This document shows positions 44,024 to 52,715 of a stretch of DNA of 64,000 bases, piece by piece. The position numbers were made by a program, and so were the translations under genes. This DNA comes from G965207045 sp965207045. Its GTDB lineage: Bacteria > Pseudomonadota > Alphaproteobacteria > Rickettsiales > Anaplasmataceae. Within the stretch, counting starts at the first letter, position 1; each line of letters opens with the position of its first letter. The DNA is taken from the NCBI GenBank assembly GCA_965207045.1, contig OZ242261.1:1116001-1180000 (forward strand), written 5' to 3'. The notes beneath the pieces were generated by a model that had not been told where the DNA came from, searched no databases, and worked only from the letters and a program-made list of their open reading frames with translations.

Positions 44024-45850
44024 TTGCTTTCTATATTGGGCAACATATTACTTTTTTTTTCGTTTTTGTTGCCTTTAATTTCTGCGCTTCTTGTATATGC
44101 GTCTTTCTTTTGTGTTTCTTCAGCTGTATTCCTTTTAGTTTATGCTTATTTAGTTAGTGATTTTTCGCTTTTTAGTGTATACCATAATTCAAGCTCTAGT
44201 ACGTCTTTATTGTATAAGTTATCTGGATTATGGTCTGATTCAAAAGGCTCATTATTACTTTTTGTATGGGGTTTGTCCCTTTACAGTGTGCTATATAGAT
44301 TATTTGGAGGGGAAGGTGGAGAGCATAAGCAGGTCACTTTATATGTTCAATCCTTTATAGTTGCTTTATTCACTTTGTTTCTGATTTTTTGTGATAATCC
44401 GTTTGAGATAAATAAATTGGTTGTACAGGAAGGATTAGGCTTAAATCCTTTATTGCAGGATGGAGCCATGGTTGTGCATCCTCCAATCTTATATGTAGGG
44501 TATGTTGGCTTTAGTATTGTATTTTCTATTGCTACTGCACATTGTTTCTGCCCTGTAAAATTTAGTATTGGCAAAGTTATAAAACCATGGCTCCTTTTTG
44601 CATGGTCTTTTTTAACTATAGGTATAGGAATAGGAGCATGGTGGGCTTATAGGGAGTTGGGATGGGGAGGTTTTTGGTTTTGGGATCCTGTAGAAAATAT
44701 ATCAGTTTTGCCTTGGATGTTAGCCCTAGCACTTTTACATGCGATCTTATTGACAGAAAAAAATAAAGCTTTGGAGCATTGGACTATATTTCTTTCAATG
44801 TTTATTTTTATTATCTGTATATTAGGAACATTTCTTGTTCGATCCGGAGTTTTGAATTCTGTACATGCATTTGCAGATGGTAAGGAGAACTTTCTATATA
44901 TGCTAATACTTTTAGTTATGTTAGTAGTTATTGGTGTTAGTTCGTATGTTCAATTTTGTTTTAAATATAAAGTAGAAGTCGGTCACAATTTTTCCTCTTA
45001 TGAAAATTCTATTTTGATTAGTAATTTCTTTTTTTTCTTATCTTCTATGGCTGTATTGGTAGGGATTTTTTATCCTGTTTTAGCTCAGTATTTTCAGGTT
45101 GTTGCTGTGACAATACCTCCTTCTTATTACAATAACGTGTTACAGAAGATATTGCTGCCTTTTATGCTATTATGGATCGTTGGACCACAATTGATTATCA
45201 GGGAAAACCTAATAAGGAATAATTGTTTGGCAATTTTTATTTCTGCTCTTGTTTCAGCATTTTTTTATACAGGTGACTTTTTAAGTTTTGTATTAGTATA
45301 TCTTAGTTTATTATTATTTTTTTTACTCTTCATATCATATTTTAGTCAAATCTTGGTAAGAAAAAAGTTGTGCCATTCTTACTATGCAATGTTTTTTGCT
45401 CATTTAGGTGGTGCTATGTTGATTTTTTCAATTGTTTGTAATGCATATTTTTCAAGTGAAAAGGAAGAGAATATGCAGATTGGTCAAAGTTTAGAAATCG
45501 AGCGATTTAGATTAAAGTTAGAGAGAGTTTTTGTTAAGGAAAGAGAAAATTATAAAGCACTTATAGCAATGTTTCATGTTAACAATTCTTTTTATTTGAT
45601 GCCAGAAGTTAGGGTTTATTATGTGGAAGAGCAAAGTACAGCAGAAACTGCTATATATCACGATTTTCTGTCGGATGTATACGTAGTTATTTCTGAAATT
45701 GATAAGGATTTGGGTATAGGTGTACAGGTTCATTATAACAAATTTATCAACTTGATTTGGCTTAGTGTTTTACTTATAGCTTTAGGTGGGTTAATAGGAT
45801 TGGGAAAATTTTATGACAGCAGCTATCGCATAACTTCCATCGTCACTTAA
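44024..45850 (+). CDS. ccmF: Cytochrome c maturation protein CcmF
   Basis: Haem ligase subunit that attaches haem to apocytochrome c in the periplasm. The 608-residue multi-pass protein has the WWD-type haem-handling motif GWGGFWFWDPVENISVLPW and a preceding WWAYRELGWGG. Also present are GAMVVHPPILYVGYVGFS with its haem-binding histidine, and LGTFLVRSGVLNSVHAFA. It starts with TTG. Other ccm genes except ccmA are outside the window. Its 3' end overlaps the convergent acpS by 60 bases. Confidence 0.95.
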   Translation: MLSILGNILLFFSFLLPLISALLVYASFFCVSSAVFLLVYAYLVSDFSLFSVYHNSSSSTSLLYKLSGLWSDSKGSLLLFVWGLSLYSVLYRLFGGEGGEHKQVTLYVQSFIVALFTLFLIFCDNPFEINKLVVQEGLGLNPLLQDGAMVVHPPILYVGYVGFSIVFSIATAHCFCPVKFSIGKVIKPWLLFAWSFLTIGIGIGAWWAYRELGWGGFWFWDPVENISVLPWMLALALLHAILLTEKNKALEHWTIFLSMFIFIICILGTFLVRSGVLNSVHAFADGKENFLYMLILLVMLVVIGVSSYVQFCFKYKVEVGHNFSSYENSILISNFFFFLSSMAVLVGIFYPVLAQYFQVVAVTIPPSYYNNVLQKILLPFMLLWIVGPQLIIRENLIRNNCLAIFISALVSAFFYTGDFLSFVLVYLSLLLFFLLFISYFSQILVRKKLCHSYYAMFFAHLGGAMLIFSIVCNAYFSSEKEENMQIGQSLEIERFRLKLERVFVKERENYKALIAMFHVNNSFYLMPEVRVYYVEEQSTAETAIYHDFLSDVYVVISEIDKDLGIGVQVHYNKFINLIWLSVLLIALGGLIGLGKFYDSSYRITSIVT

Positions 45851-46156
45851 TGATACATCAGTGTTGTGCAATTTTTTGCCATTAAAAAAAAGATATGGTT
45901 TACCCTTCTCATTATTCTGTACGCCAATAAAGTTAAATTGCAGTTGGGTTGAAGAAGAACTACCACCTAATGCTTTAAAATAGGCTTCTTTTGCTGCAAA
46001 GCGCTTGGCAAAATGCTTATTTTTCATTTCTTGATCTTGGTATTTTTTACTAGATTCAATTTCATGAGTAGTGAAGACTCTCTGCAAAAATTTATTGCCG
46101 AATTTATCAATCAAGTGAGCAATCCGGCAAATTTTTACTATATCAACTCCAATCAT
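45791..46156 (-). CDS. acpS: Holo-[acyl-carrier-protein] synthase
   Basis: Transfers phosphopantetheine to acyl carrier protein. The motifs are IGVDIVKICRI with D5 and FAAKEAYFKALG with E57, both metal-binding. The 121-residue length is typical. The gene is convergent with ccmF and shares 60 bases with its 3' end. Confidence 0.94.
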   Translation of the reverse strand: MIGVDIVKICRIAHLIDKFGNKFLQRVFTTHEIESSKKYQDQEMKNKHFAKRFAAKEAYFKALGGSSSSTQLQFNFIGVQNNEKGKPYLFFNGKKLHNTDVSLSDDGSYAIAAVIKFSQSY

Positions 46157-46209
46157 TAAACGTTATCTTGAAAAGATAATAATATTTTTAGTAAATACAG
46201 AAAGCAAAC

Positions 46210-47253
46210 TTAGTTTACTTTTTCTCTTTCCTTTGTTTCTAAACATTCTGCTGAAGTTTTTTCTATATTAGATTCAGGGCTTTTTTTAGGTTCATACAGA
46301 ATGTTTTCTTCATGTAAAAATTGTTTAAAAGCTCCTTTTGCATAATATTGTGTACAATCTTTGTAAATGTAATGAACTCCCATTTCCCCTTCTACTGTAA
46401 CATTGCATTGGGGTTCATATCCTATTCTTCGCACATCTTTATTGAATGAGGAGCACTCTGTTCCAAAATGTCGATACATGTAAACTTTTTTCAGCCTTGT
46501 CGGCATTTTTTCGAATTTAACTATCGCTTCTTTAACTTTTGCAGGGCTTAACTTTATTGTGTATTTCTCACCCGATATATCAATCTCTGTGCAAATTGCA
46601 GATCCTTCAAGGTTTTGATGATTTTCATTATGTTCTTCTTCTTTTTTTTGTTGATTAGCTTTCTCATTTTTTTTATCGTATATGCTACTTATTGTTATTG
46701 TTTTGTCGATTTCAGGTCTTTTTTGAAGGAGTGGGATAAGGTTGCTTGTCTTTCTTTTGTCATCATGTGCTTTCTTGTTGAATGGTGTGTAGACAATGGC
46801 TTCCTCTGGTGTTGTTTTAATCTCATAAACTCCTGGTGCTACCATAGTTCTTTTTTGAAAAGTAAATTCTTTGTGTTCTTTTGCATTGTAAACAGGAAAA
46901 TTGGCATTATAAACAGCTTCTATAAGCCCTTTGTTTTCATCAGAAATAGGAATGTCACTAATTACGATAAATGGCTTATTTGTAGAATTCTCAATGTAAA
47001 AAGAAACTGTTTGATTTTCTATATACAGACAGATTCTAGTATAATATTCCCCTAGCTTACACCTTGCAAGCACATTTAAAAGAAGGGGATCAAATTTCTC
47101 AGCAGTTATTCTCAGGGAGTCTACTCTTCGTTGTATTTGTGTGTTCGTTTGACTGAGCGCTTCAAGCTCTTCTTTTGTTATTTTTACTTCTTCTTCTTGA
47201 TCCGGTAGACGGCCCGGTACTTTATAAGTTAAATTATTTATTGATGATTCCAT
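46210..47253 (-). CDS. Unknown soluble protein
   Basis: A 347-residue, mostly hydrophilic protein with no signal or membrane segment. Residues 1-130 are mixed alpha/beta; a lysine- and glutamate-rich linker (about 180-215) follows. A second domain begins GEKYTIKLSPAKVKEAIVKFEKMP and ends in a tyrosine- and cysteine-containing part (TECSSFNKDVRRIGYEPQCN). I recognise no family. The ATG at 47253 has an AGGTG at a good distance. It is a single gene between acpS and ccmA. Confidence 0.55.
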   Translation of the reverse strand: MESSINNLTYKVPGRLPDQEEEVKITKEELEALSQTNTQIQRRVDSLRITAEKFDPLLLNVLARCKLGEYYTRICLYIENQTVSFYIENSTNKPFIVISDIPISDENKGLIEAVYNANFPVYNAKEHKEFTFQKRTMVAPGVYEIKTTPEEAIVYTPFNKKAHDDKRKTSNLIPLLQKRPEIDKTITISSIYDKKNEKANQQKKEEEHNENHQNLEGSAICTEIDISGEKYTIKLSPAKVKEAIVKFEKMPTRLKKVYMYRHFGTECSSFNKDVRRIGYEPQCNVTVEGEMGVHYIYKDCTQYYAKGAFKQFLHEENILYEPKKSPESNIEKTSAECLETKEREKVN

Positions 47254-47393
47254 ATATACACCTAAGCTAATAACAGTATATTCTATTATATAAAAATATA
47301 AAATGCAATATTCTTTCAAGAAAAATGCTATTTAATTCTATAATTTTATATTTAATTGCTATGTGGCCAGGTATTGTGTACTACTATTTTGTT

Positions 47394-48002
47394 ATGATGT
47401 GTTCAAACCTATCAGGGAGTGATATCTCTTATTTTAGGGATAATAGGAAGGTTGTTTCAGAAGTTAGTTTTTGTCTAGAAGCTGGTCAGTCATTATTGAT
47501 AACTGGCAGAAATGGTGCAGGTAAAACAACTTTACTTAGAATTATTGCAGGTATATTAGAACCTGACGCAGGCGTGATTAAAATAGATGGTAGTAATATC
47601 CATGATGATTATTTTGCATATAAAAAATCTATAGCATATTTAGGGCATAAGGATGGATTTAATGAGGATTGGACAGTTGAGGAAAATTTAGTATTTTGGG
47701 CAAGGATGCGTGATACAGTTGAGGTCATATTTGCAGCTGTTTGTTATTTTGGCTTAGATAAGTTTATGTACATGAAATATTCAAACTTATCTGCTGGCTG
47801 GAAAAAACGTGTTGGTTTTGCTAGGATGTTGATATCTGATGCACAAATATGGCTATTAGATGAACCTTTTGCTAGTTTAGATAGTGTGATAGAACAGTCT
47901 CTTTTAGGTTTGTTGAATACAAGATTGCAACAAGATGGAATTGTTATAATGTCTAATCATAAGCAGATTGAGTTAGGAAATATGAAATATTTGCATTTAT
48001 GA
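47394..48002 (+). CDS. ccmA: Haem exporter ATPase CcmA
   Basis: ABC ATPase of the CcmABCD complex, which frees haem-bound CcmE during cytochrome c maturation. Walker A is GRNGAGKT, the signature is LSAGWKKRVGFARM (the CcmA-type LSAGx) and Walker B is IWLLDEPF. The ATG at 47394 gives 202 residues, the usual CcmA length; a start 69 bases upstream adds a hydrophobic stretch that looks unreal. Its stop overlaps the ksgA ATG as ATGA. Confidence 0.92.
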   Translation: MMCSNLSGSDISYFRDNRKVVSEVSFCLEAGQSLLITGRNGAGKTTLLRIIAGILEPDAGVIKIDGSNIHDDYFAYKKSIAYLGHKDGFNEDWTVEENLVFWARMRDTVEVIFAAVCYFGLDKFMYMKYSNLSAGWKKRVGFARMLISDAQIWLLDEPFASLDSVIEQSLLGLLNTRLQQDGIVIMSNHKQIELGNMKYLHL

Positions 48003-48769
48003 GAATTAAAAAGCATCTTGGTCAACATTTTCTCTTATGTAATGACATAATTCAGCTGATAGTAAAATCAGCAGGTAATATATCTGGTAAAAATATACTT
48101 GAAGTTGGTCCTGGTACTGGAAGATTGACATATAAAATATTATTACAAAATCCAGCCAAGTTGTGTTCTATAGAGCTTGATAAACAGTTTTTGCCTTATC
48201 ATGAAGATTTTCTTTTGAAATATAAAAATTATGAATTAATTTTTGATAATGTTTTGACAGTTAAAGAACAAGAAATTTTAGGCAGACCAATTATTGTTAT
48301 AGCTAATCTTCCATATAATATATCAACTGAATTGTTGTTCAAATGGTTAGATAATTTAGAAGGTTTTAATAGCTTTATCCTCATGTTTCAAAAAGAAGTT
48401 GCTGAAAGGATATCTGCAAGATGTGGAAGTAAAAAATATGGAAAGTTAAGTATTGTTGCTCAACTTTTATGTAAAGTAGAGTATTTATTTAACATATCAA
48501 GAGAAAGTTTTAGCCCTCAGCCAAATGTTGAATCAGCTGTAATTAGAATGACGCCTTACAAAAAACCTTTGTTTGAAGTTAATATAAAATTACTTAAAGA
48601 ATTGATACATTTGTTATTCTGTCGGCGCAGAAAAATGATTCATACAATCTTAAAGAAAAAATATTATAATGCTGCTAATACGCTGGACAATCTAAATATT
48701 GATATGAAGTTAAGGCCAGAAGATCTTTCAGTAAAACAGTTTTGTGATTTAGTTAATGCTCTGCAGTGA
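47999..48769 (+). CDS. ksgA: 16S rRNA dimethyladenosine transferase KsgA
   Basis: Dimethylates two adjacent adenosines near the 3' end of 16S rRNA. It begins KKHLGQHFLLCNDII. The SAM site is LEVGPGTGRLT, and the catalytic NLPY is within IANLPYNIS. The C-terminal helical domain (about 190-256) ends in VKQFCDLVNAL. The length, 256 residues, is standard. It overlaps ccmA by 4 bases and the protease gene by 4 bases. Confidence 0.96.
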   Translation: MRIKKHLGQHFLLCNDIIQLIVKSAGNISGKNILEVGPGTGRLTYKILLQNPAKLCSIELDKQFLPYHEDFLLKYKNYELIFDNVLTVKEQEILGRPIIVIANLPYNISTELLFKWLDNLEGFNSFILMFQKEVAERISARCGSKKYGKLSIVAQLLCKVEYLFNISRESFSPQPNVESAVIRMTPYKKPLFEVNIKLLKELIHLLFCRRRKMIHTILKKKYYNAANTLDNLNIDMKLRPEDLSVKQFCDLVNALQ

Positions 48770-49362
48770 TTGATCCTAATATTATATATTTTTTAGTATT
48801 ATTTTTGATATTTCTGACGGCAATCTGGAGATGGCCAGCTAATAAACGTAAACAAGCAATGTTTTCATTTGCTAGCTGGATTGGGATAATCTTGATAATT
48901 GTTTCGCTTTATAGTTTTCGTCACGAGTTATCAAATAATAGGGTAGTTGCTAATTTGCTACCTGGTTATGGTTATTATACTGATTTAGGGCATTCTATCA
49001 ATTTCAAGAAAGCTGCTGATGGTCATTTTTATATAATAACAAAAATAGGCGATGTTCATATCAGATTTTTAGTTGATACTGGAGCAAGTGATATTACTCT
49101 TTCTTTGCAAGATGCAAGAAAATTAGGTATAGATTTGAGCAAGCTTACATTTAACAAAATTTACCATACAGCTAATGGTATAGTAACTGCGGCACCTATT
49201 ATTATTGAGAAAATGGAGATAGGAAATCTTTTTATGAAGAAAATTAATGCCTCGGTAAACTCAACAGAAATACCGTACTCTCTATTAGGAATGAGTGCAT
49301 TATCAGATTTTGATATTCAGATATCAAGTAATACTTTGACTTTGAGCACTCCTCATGACTGA
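48766..49362 (+). CDS. Retropepsin-like aspartic protease
   Basis: A 198-residue protein with two N-terminal membrane segments (about 5-22 and 28-50) and a retropepsin-like domain with the active-site motif FLVDTGASDITLS near residue 105. The partner glycine motif LLGMSAL lies toward the end. This is the TIGR02281-type family common in alphaproteobacteria. It probably works as a dimer outside or on the membrane; the substrates are unknown. It starts with GTG inside the ksgA stop. Confidence 0.85.
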   Translation: MIDPNIIYFLVLFLIFLTAIWRWPANKRKQAMFSFASWIGIILIIVSLYSFRHELSNNRVVANLLPGYGYYTDLGHSINFKKAADGHFYIITKIGDVHIRFLVDTGASDITLSLQDARKLGIDLSKLTFNKIYHTANGIVTAAPIIIEKMEIGNLFMKKINASVNSTEIPYSLLGMSALSDFDIQISSNTLTLSTPHD

Positions 49363-49365
49363 AAA

Positions 49366-50136
49366 TCAAGCCCTATGAGCACCTAGTAATCTTTGTTCAT
49401 AGGTTGCAGAGAGATTATTGTTTGTGTAGATGTTAATTCCTTCACTATTGCCTTCCGTGCCCTCTACTGAGGAGTAAGTGGGAGGAAGGGCTGCTGAGTT
49501 AATACTCGTTTGCATTACTGAATCCTCTAATTCTGTTGTTATTCTTCTTTTTTCATCTTGCTTGAATATTACAAATTCATAAGCGCCTGCAATAATTAAT
49601 GCTAGTGCAGCTGGGCATAATAAGGATGTGAATACAAGCAAAGTAAGACCTGTATATGGGAAAAACTTTTCTGGGATAAATTTGCCAAACCATTTTTCAT
49701 GACTGACGAATATACAAGTCATAGTTAAAAATGCTAATCCAAAAAACGCTACAACAAGCCCGCCTATTATCAGCCTCTTGCTGGCATTTTTTGTTCTTAC
49801 GTGCTGTGATCCATTCGGTAATGATTTTTGATCGGATTGCCTATCTTTTCGTTCTTTTTCTATGTCTCTTTCTATCTCTCCTCTTATATAGAGTATATTT
49901 CCTGCAAACGATACTCCTGCTGAAGTTATTGCAAATAACGCAAGAAGGGCAAAGACAACATTAATTTTGATATCTCTTAGTGAGATTTTATTTACTCGCG
50001 TTGCGCAGAGAAGAAAATACATAAGGAACAAAAAGGCACAAGAGCCAAAACAACCGCAGATCGTTAAAGTACTTCCTACAATAATTCTTACGTTAGAAAA
50101 AGTTATTGCCTTTTTCCTTTTTCTTGGTATGTGCAT
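49366..50136 (-). CDS. Unknown four-helix membrane protein with a PPTY motif
   Basis: A 256-residue protein with membrane helices at about 18-45, 58-84, 122-144 and 160-190, and a charged loop in between (about 85-120). The C-terminal 65 residues are polar and hold PPTY at 218-221, within AALPPTYSSVEG. PPxY is the ligand of WW domains in eukaryotes. No known family is apparent. The gene has an AAGGTG before its ATG. It is convergent with the aspartic protease gene. Topology and any host role are inferred. Confidence 0.6.
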   Translation of the reverse strand: MHIPRKRKKAITFSNVRIIVGSTLTICGCFGSCAFLFLMYFLLCATRVNKISLRDIKINVVFALLALFAITSAGVSFAGNILYIRGEIERDIEKERKDRQSDQKSLPNGSQHVRTKNASKRLIIGGLVVAFFGLAFLTMTCIFVSHEKWFGKFIPEKFFPYTGLTLLVFTSLLCPAALALIIAGAYEFVIFKQDEKRRITTELEDSVMQTSINSAALPPTYSSVEGTEGNSEGINIYTNNNLSATYEQRLLGAHRA

Positions 50137-50360
50137 GTATACACCTTCTACTTCAAATTACTAAAAAACAGTTAATAGCATAGATTACGAACTCTATTTA
50201 TGCAAATAAGTTCTTGCTTAAATTTCTTAGAACAAAATTATTATTTTAAGCAATTTAAAAATGTATGTATTATGGTACAAATATGAGTTTAATTAATGCT
50301 TAAAAAGTTAAATATTCATATTTAATGAAAACTAATCTGTTTTTTTATGAAAAATAACGC

Positions 50361-50436
50361 TGGTGGCCTGAATTGGAATCGAACCAATGACACAAGGATT
50401 TTCAGTCCTTTGCTCTACCGACTGAGCTACCAGGCC
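50361..50436 (-). tRNA. tRNA-Phe (anticodon GAA)
   Basis: A full cloverleaf on the minus strand. The acceptor stem GGCCTGG pairs with TCAGGCC. The anticodon stem AAGGA/TCCTT encloses CTGAAAA with anticodon GAA. The T-loop is GGTTCGATTCC. After the discriminator A, CCA is present in the DNA (50363-50361), unlike tRNA-Ala in this window. Confidence 0.96.
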
Positions 50437-50512
50437 AATAATAAATATACGTGGTAATTGACAAGACATGATTGTATTATTATCCCGTTTAGTGTAATTC
50501 TAATAATTTATT

Positions 50513-51319
50513 ATGGCAATAGATTTTCCTAATATTAATCCTGTTTTAATTAGTATCGGGCTATTGAACATTCGTTGGTATTCGCTGGCTTATATTTTTG
50601 GTATATTAATTGCTTGGCTTTTATTTATTAAAGTGAACAGGTTTTCTTTAAAAAAAGAAGTATTAGATTCAATGCTTTCTTATGTAATTTTTGGTGTGAT
50701 TGTAGGGGCTAGATTAGGAGAAGTTTTTTTTTATTTGCCTATTAGGTATTTACAAGATCCAATTTCTATTTTCAAGATATGGGAAGGTGGGATGTCATTT
50801 CATGGTGGTGCTATAGGAGTTATAGTTGCTTTGATAATTTTTTGTAACAGGAATAATGTTCCAGTTATGCAGACATTAGATTTAACAGCTTGCTTTGCAC
50901 CTATAGGGCTTTTTTTAGGACGTTTAGCTAATTTTATAAATGGCGAATTATGGGGAAAGGTTACTGATGTTCCATGGGGTGTGGTTTTTCCTTATGCTGG
51001 GCCGTTACCAAGGCACCCTAGTCAAATATATGAGGCTTTATCTGAGGGCCTTTTCTTGTTTTGCATTATGATATTCTTACTCTTTAAGACTAGAGCACGG
51101 GATTATCCTGGTCTCATGAGTGGCATAATGTTTATTCTATATGCTATAGCGAGAATAATTATGGAATTTTATCGAGAACCTGATGCACAATTTAATTTAG
51201 TTTTTGCTAATCATTCACTTCCGATAACTCTAGGACAGGCTCTTTCTGCTCCGATGTTGATTATCGGTATATTTTTTGCAGTTTATGCAAGTTTTGGGTG
51301 GAAAAGTAAATCATCATAA
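50513..51319 (+). CDS. lgt: Prolipoprotein diacylglyceryl transferase Lgt
   Basis: Attaches diacylglycerol to the lipobox cysteine of prolipoproteins. The 268-residue protein has about seven membrane helices and the catalytic signature GRLANFINGELWGK. Also present are MSFHGGAIGV with an essential histidine, RHPSQIYEA and a C-terminal ITLGQALSAPMLIIG. Its 3' end was duplicated downstream; a decayed copy lies at about 51.82-51.97 kb. It overlaps the next (minus-strand) pseudogene by 37 bases. Confidence 0.95.
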   Translation: MAIDFPNINPVLISIGLLNIRWYSLAYIFGILIAWLLFIKVNRFSLKKEVLDSMLSYVIFGVIVGARLGEVFFYLPIRYLQDPISIFKIWEGGMSFHGGAIGVIVALIIFCNRNNVPVMQTLDLTACFAPIGLFLGRLANFINGELWGKVTDVPWGVVFPYAGPLPRHPSQIYEALSEGLFLFCIMIFLLFKTRARDYPGLMSGIMFILYAIARIIMEFYREPDAQFNLVFANHSLPITLGQALSAPMLIIGIFFAVYASFGWKSKSS

Positions 51320-51755
51320 CAACATCTATTATATCTATGGTCACCAAGTTGAGTATTCGGGTTATTCTTATTCTCTGTTTCTTTTAAAGAGTCATAAACT
51401 TTCTTTCCATAAATAGCTGCTATGAAAAGCCCAACTGCAGCCATAAAGATGAATAATGTAGTAAAGGGAGTTATTAAATCGATCATAAGGAAGGACTTTG
51501 CTAATTCAGACATTTCGTTTTCATATGCTGTAGGTCCGAACACATACTTTTGTATGAGTACTACACAGTAACAGCGAAACCTGTTGCGCCTACTGCTGCA
51601 ACTCCTGCAGAGCATAGGGATATAGCTGTTTTTTTGAATTTAGGATCTTCTCTCCATAACGTTTTAACTGTTTCTAAGTAACTCATAATTTATTTTAGTT
51701 AATTATACGAGGATTATACTACATACTATTACTTATGTTCAATAACTGCCTGATC
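51115..51755. repeat. Upstream unit of a tandem duplication
   Basis: This stretch (lgt 3' end, the small membrane-protein pseudogene and its upstream region) matches 51818-52485 along its length. Clear landmarks are ATGAGTGGC near each start, the GACAGGCTCTTT/AACAAGCTCTTT pair, the two homologous reading frames and the shared TTACTTATGT upstream segment. Limits are approximate, read by eye. Confidence 0.75.
51283..51686 (-). pseudogene. Frameshifted copy of the small membrane protein
   Basis: The minus-strand frame opens with ATG at 51686 and encodes MSYLETVKTLWREDPKFKK, then 22 more residues before a stop. Shifting one base at about 51.56 kb restores the match to the intact neighbour at 52.0-52.4 kb (ending in the shared GPTAYENEM / EPTAYENKM and FIAAIYGKKVYDSLKET / SIAAIYGKEAYKKLKET). 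It is a paralogue broken by a frameshift. A downstream fragment could still start internally, but that is unlikely. Confidence 0.8.
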
Positions 51756-51996
51756 AAAGTGAAGTAAAAGGGTTATCATTTTTAGTGATATTGTTAAAGC
51801 ATGTGATTATTACAAATTTTATGAGTGGCGTAATATTTATTCCATATTCTATAATGGAAATAACTATAGAATTTTACTGACTTCTAATAACACTAAAACA
51901 AGCTCTTTTTGATTAGACTATTTGATTATAGATATAGTTTTCTGCAGTGCGTGCAACAAGGTAGAAAAATAAGTTATAAGAACATATAGGTGCTTT
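51687..51996. other. Intergenic region carrying an lgt remnant
   Basis: This 310-base gap has no intact gene. Bases about 51818-51972 are a decayed copy of the lgt 3' end. The rest is the homologous upstream region of the pseudogene and unremarkable AT-rich DNA. Confidence 0.6.
51818..51972 (+). pseudogene. Remnant of a duplicated lgt 3' end
   Basis: ATGAGTGGCGTAATATTTAT here matches ATGAGTGGCATAATGTTTAT in lgt (51116 onward). A further match runs through GGAATTTTA/AGAATTTTA. Then an internal deletion leads to CTTCTAATAAC against CTTCCGATAAC. The copy ends near GTAGAAAAATAAG against GTGGAAAAGTAAA. It has stops in the lgt frame. Confidence 0.78.
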
Positions 51997-52413
51997 TCAA
52001 GTTCCTTGATAATAACAATAATTATCTTGTTCGCCTTTTTCTGCTGAACAATTAGAGACATAAGTTTGAGTAGAATTTCTGTGACTTTCTTCTTCCTTTC
52101 TTCCACTTTTCGATTGATCCTTTGTTTCTTTTAATTTTTTGTAAGCTTCTTTTCCATAAATAGCTGCTATGGAAAACCCAACTCCAATTATGGAGAGGGA
52201 TAATATAGTAAGGAAAAATGTTACTATAGACATTTTATTTTCATATGCTGTAGGTTCAAGCAGTCCAGCGTACTTTGGCATGAGTATTGCACATGTGAAA
52301 ACGGAGCAAATTGTAGCTAATGCTGCAACTCCTGTAGAGCATAAGGATATAGTTGCATTTTTTTTGAATTCAGCATTTTCTTTCCATACAGTTTTAAATG
52401 TGCCTGAGCTCAT
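51997..52413 (-). CDS. Small two-helix membrane protein, intact paralogue
   Basis: A 138-residue protein with hydrophobic segments at about 21-46 and 60-85 and a polar, charged C-terminus. No family recognised. The neighbouring pseudogene at 51.3-51.7 kb is a close paralogue. The shared part is MS-...-FKTVWKENAEFKK and PTAYENKM and AAIYGKEAYKKLKET. The C-terminal tails differ in the two copies. Confidence 0.6.
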   Translation of the reverse strand: MSSGTFKTVWKENAEFKKNATISLCSTGVAALATICSVFTCAILMPKYAGLLEPTAYENKMSIVTFFLTILSLSIIGVGFSIAAIYGKEAYKKLKETKDQSKSGRKEEESHRNSTQTYVSNCSAEKGEQDNYCYYQGT

Positions 52414-52715
52414 ATAAAATTGTTTTAGCTAATCATACAAATCATTATACCACATAATTATTACTTATGTCAAATAATTCTCTTGTTAAGAGAGGGTTTG
52501 TTTTCTAATATATTATTAACAGGAGAAGAGAAATTAGAGAGTTAGTAAAAAAAAATGTATGTATGATTATTAAAATTCTGACGATTTTTTTTAACTACTT
52601 TCTTCTTATATGATAGTGTTTAATGAATCTCATTATTCATGATAATTCTTTTTTTGTCTACAAAATAATTTTTATTAGTCATATACTTATTGAAGATAAA
52701 TTACAGAAGCAATTT
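52414..52715. other. Intergenic region before bioB
   Basis: About 300 bases. The first 70 match the upstream region of the pseudogene (part of the duplication). The remainder is AT-rich with no gene or RNA that I can support. Confidence 0.45.

Larger units (their letters stand above)
51818..52485. repeat. Downstream unit of a tandem duplication
   Basis: Second unit of the pair described at 51115-51755. It holds the decayed lgt remnant and the intact small membrane-protein gene. Limits are approximate. Confidence 0.75.

Noticed and set aside
46615..47055. Plus-strand hydrophobic frame of 146 residues
   Set aside because: It is the reverse complement of a lysine- and glutamate-rich coding region on the minus strand; such shadows look hydrophobic and have no start signals or homology.
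50214..50253. Inverted repeat TTGCTTAAA / TTTAAGCAA with a 22-base loop
   Set aside because: Long loop and AT-rich arms; nothing to distinguish it from chance in this base composition.
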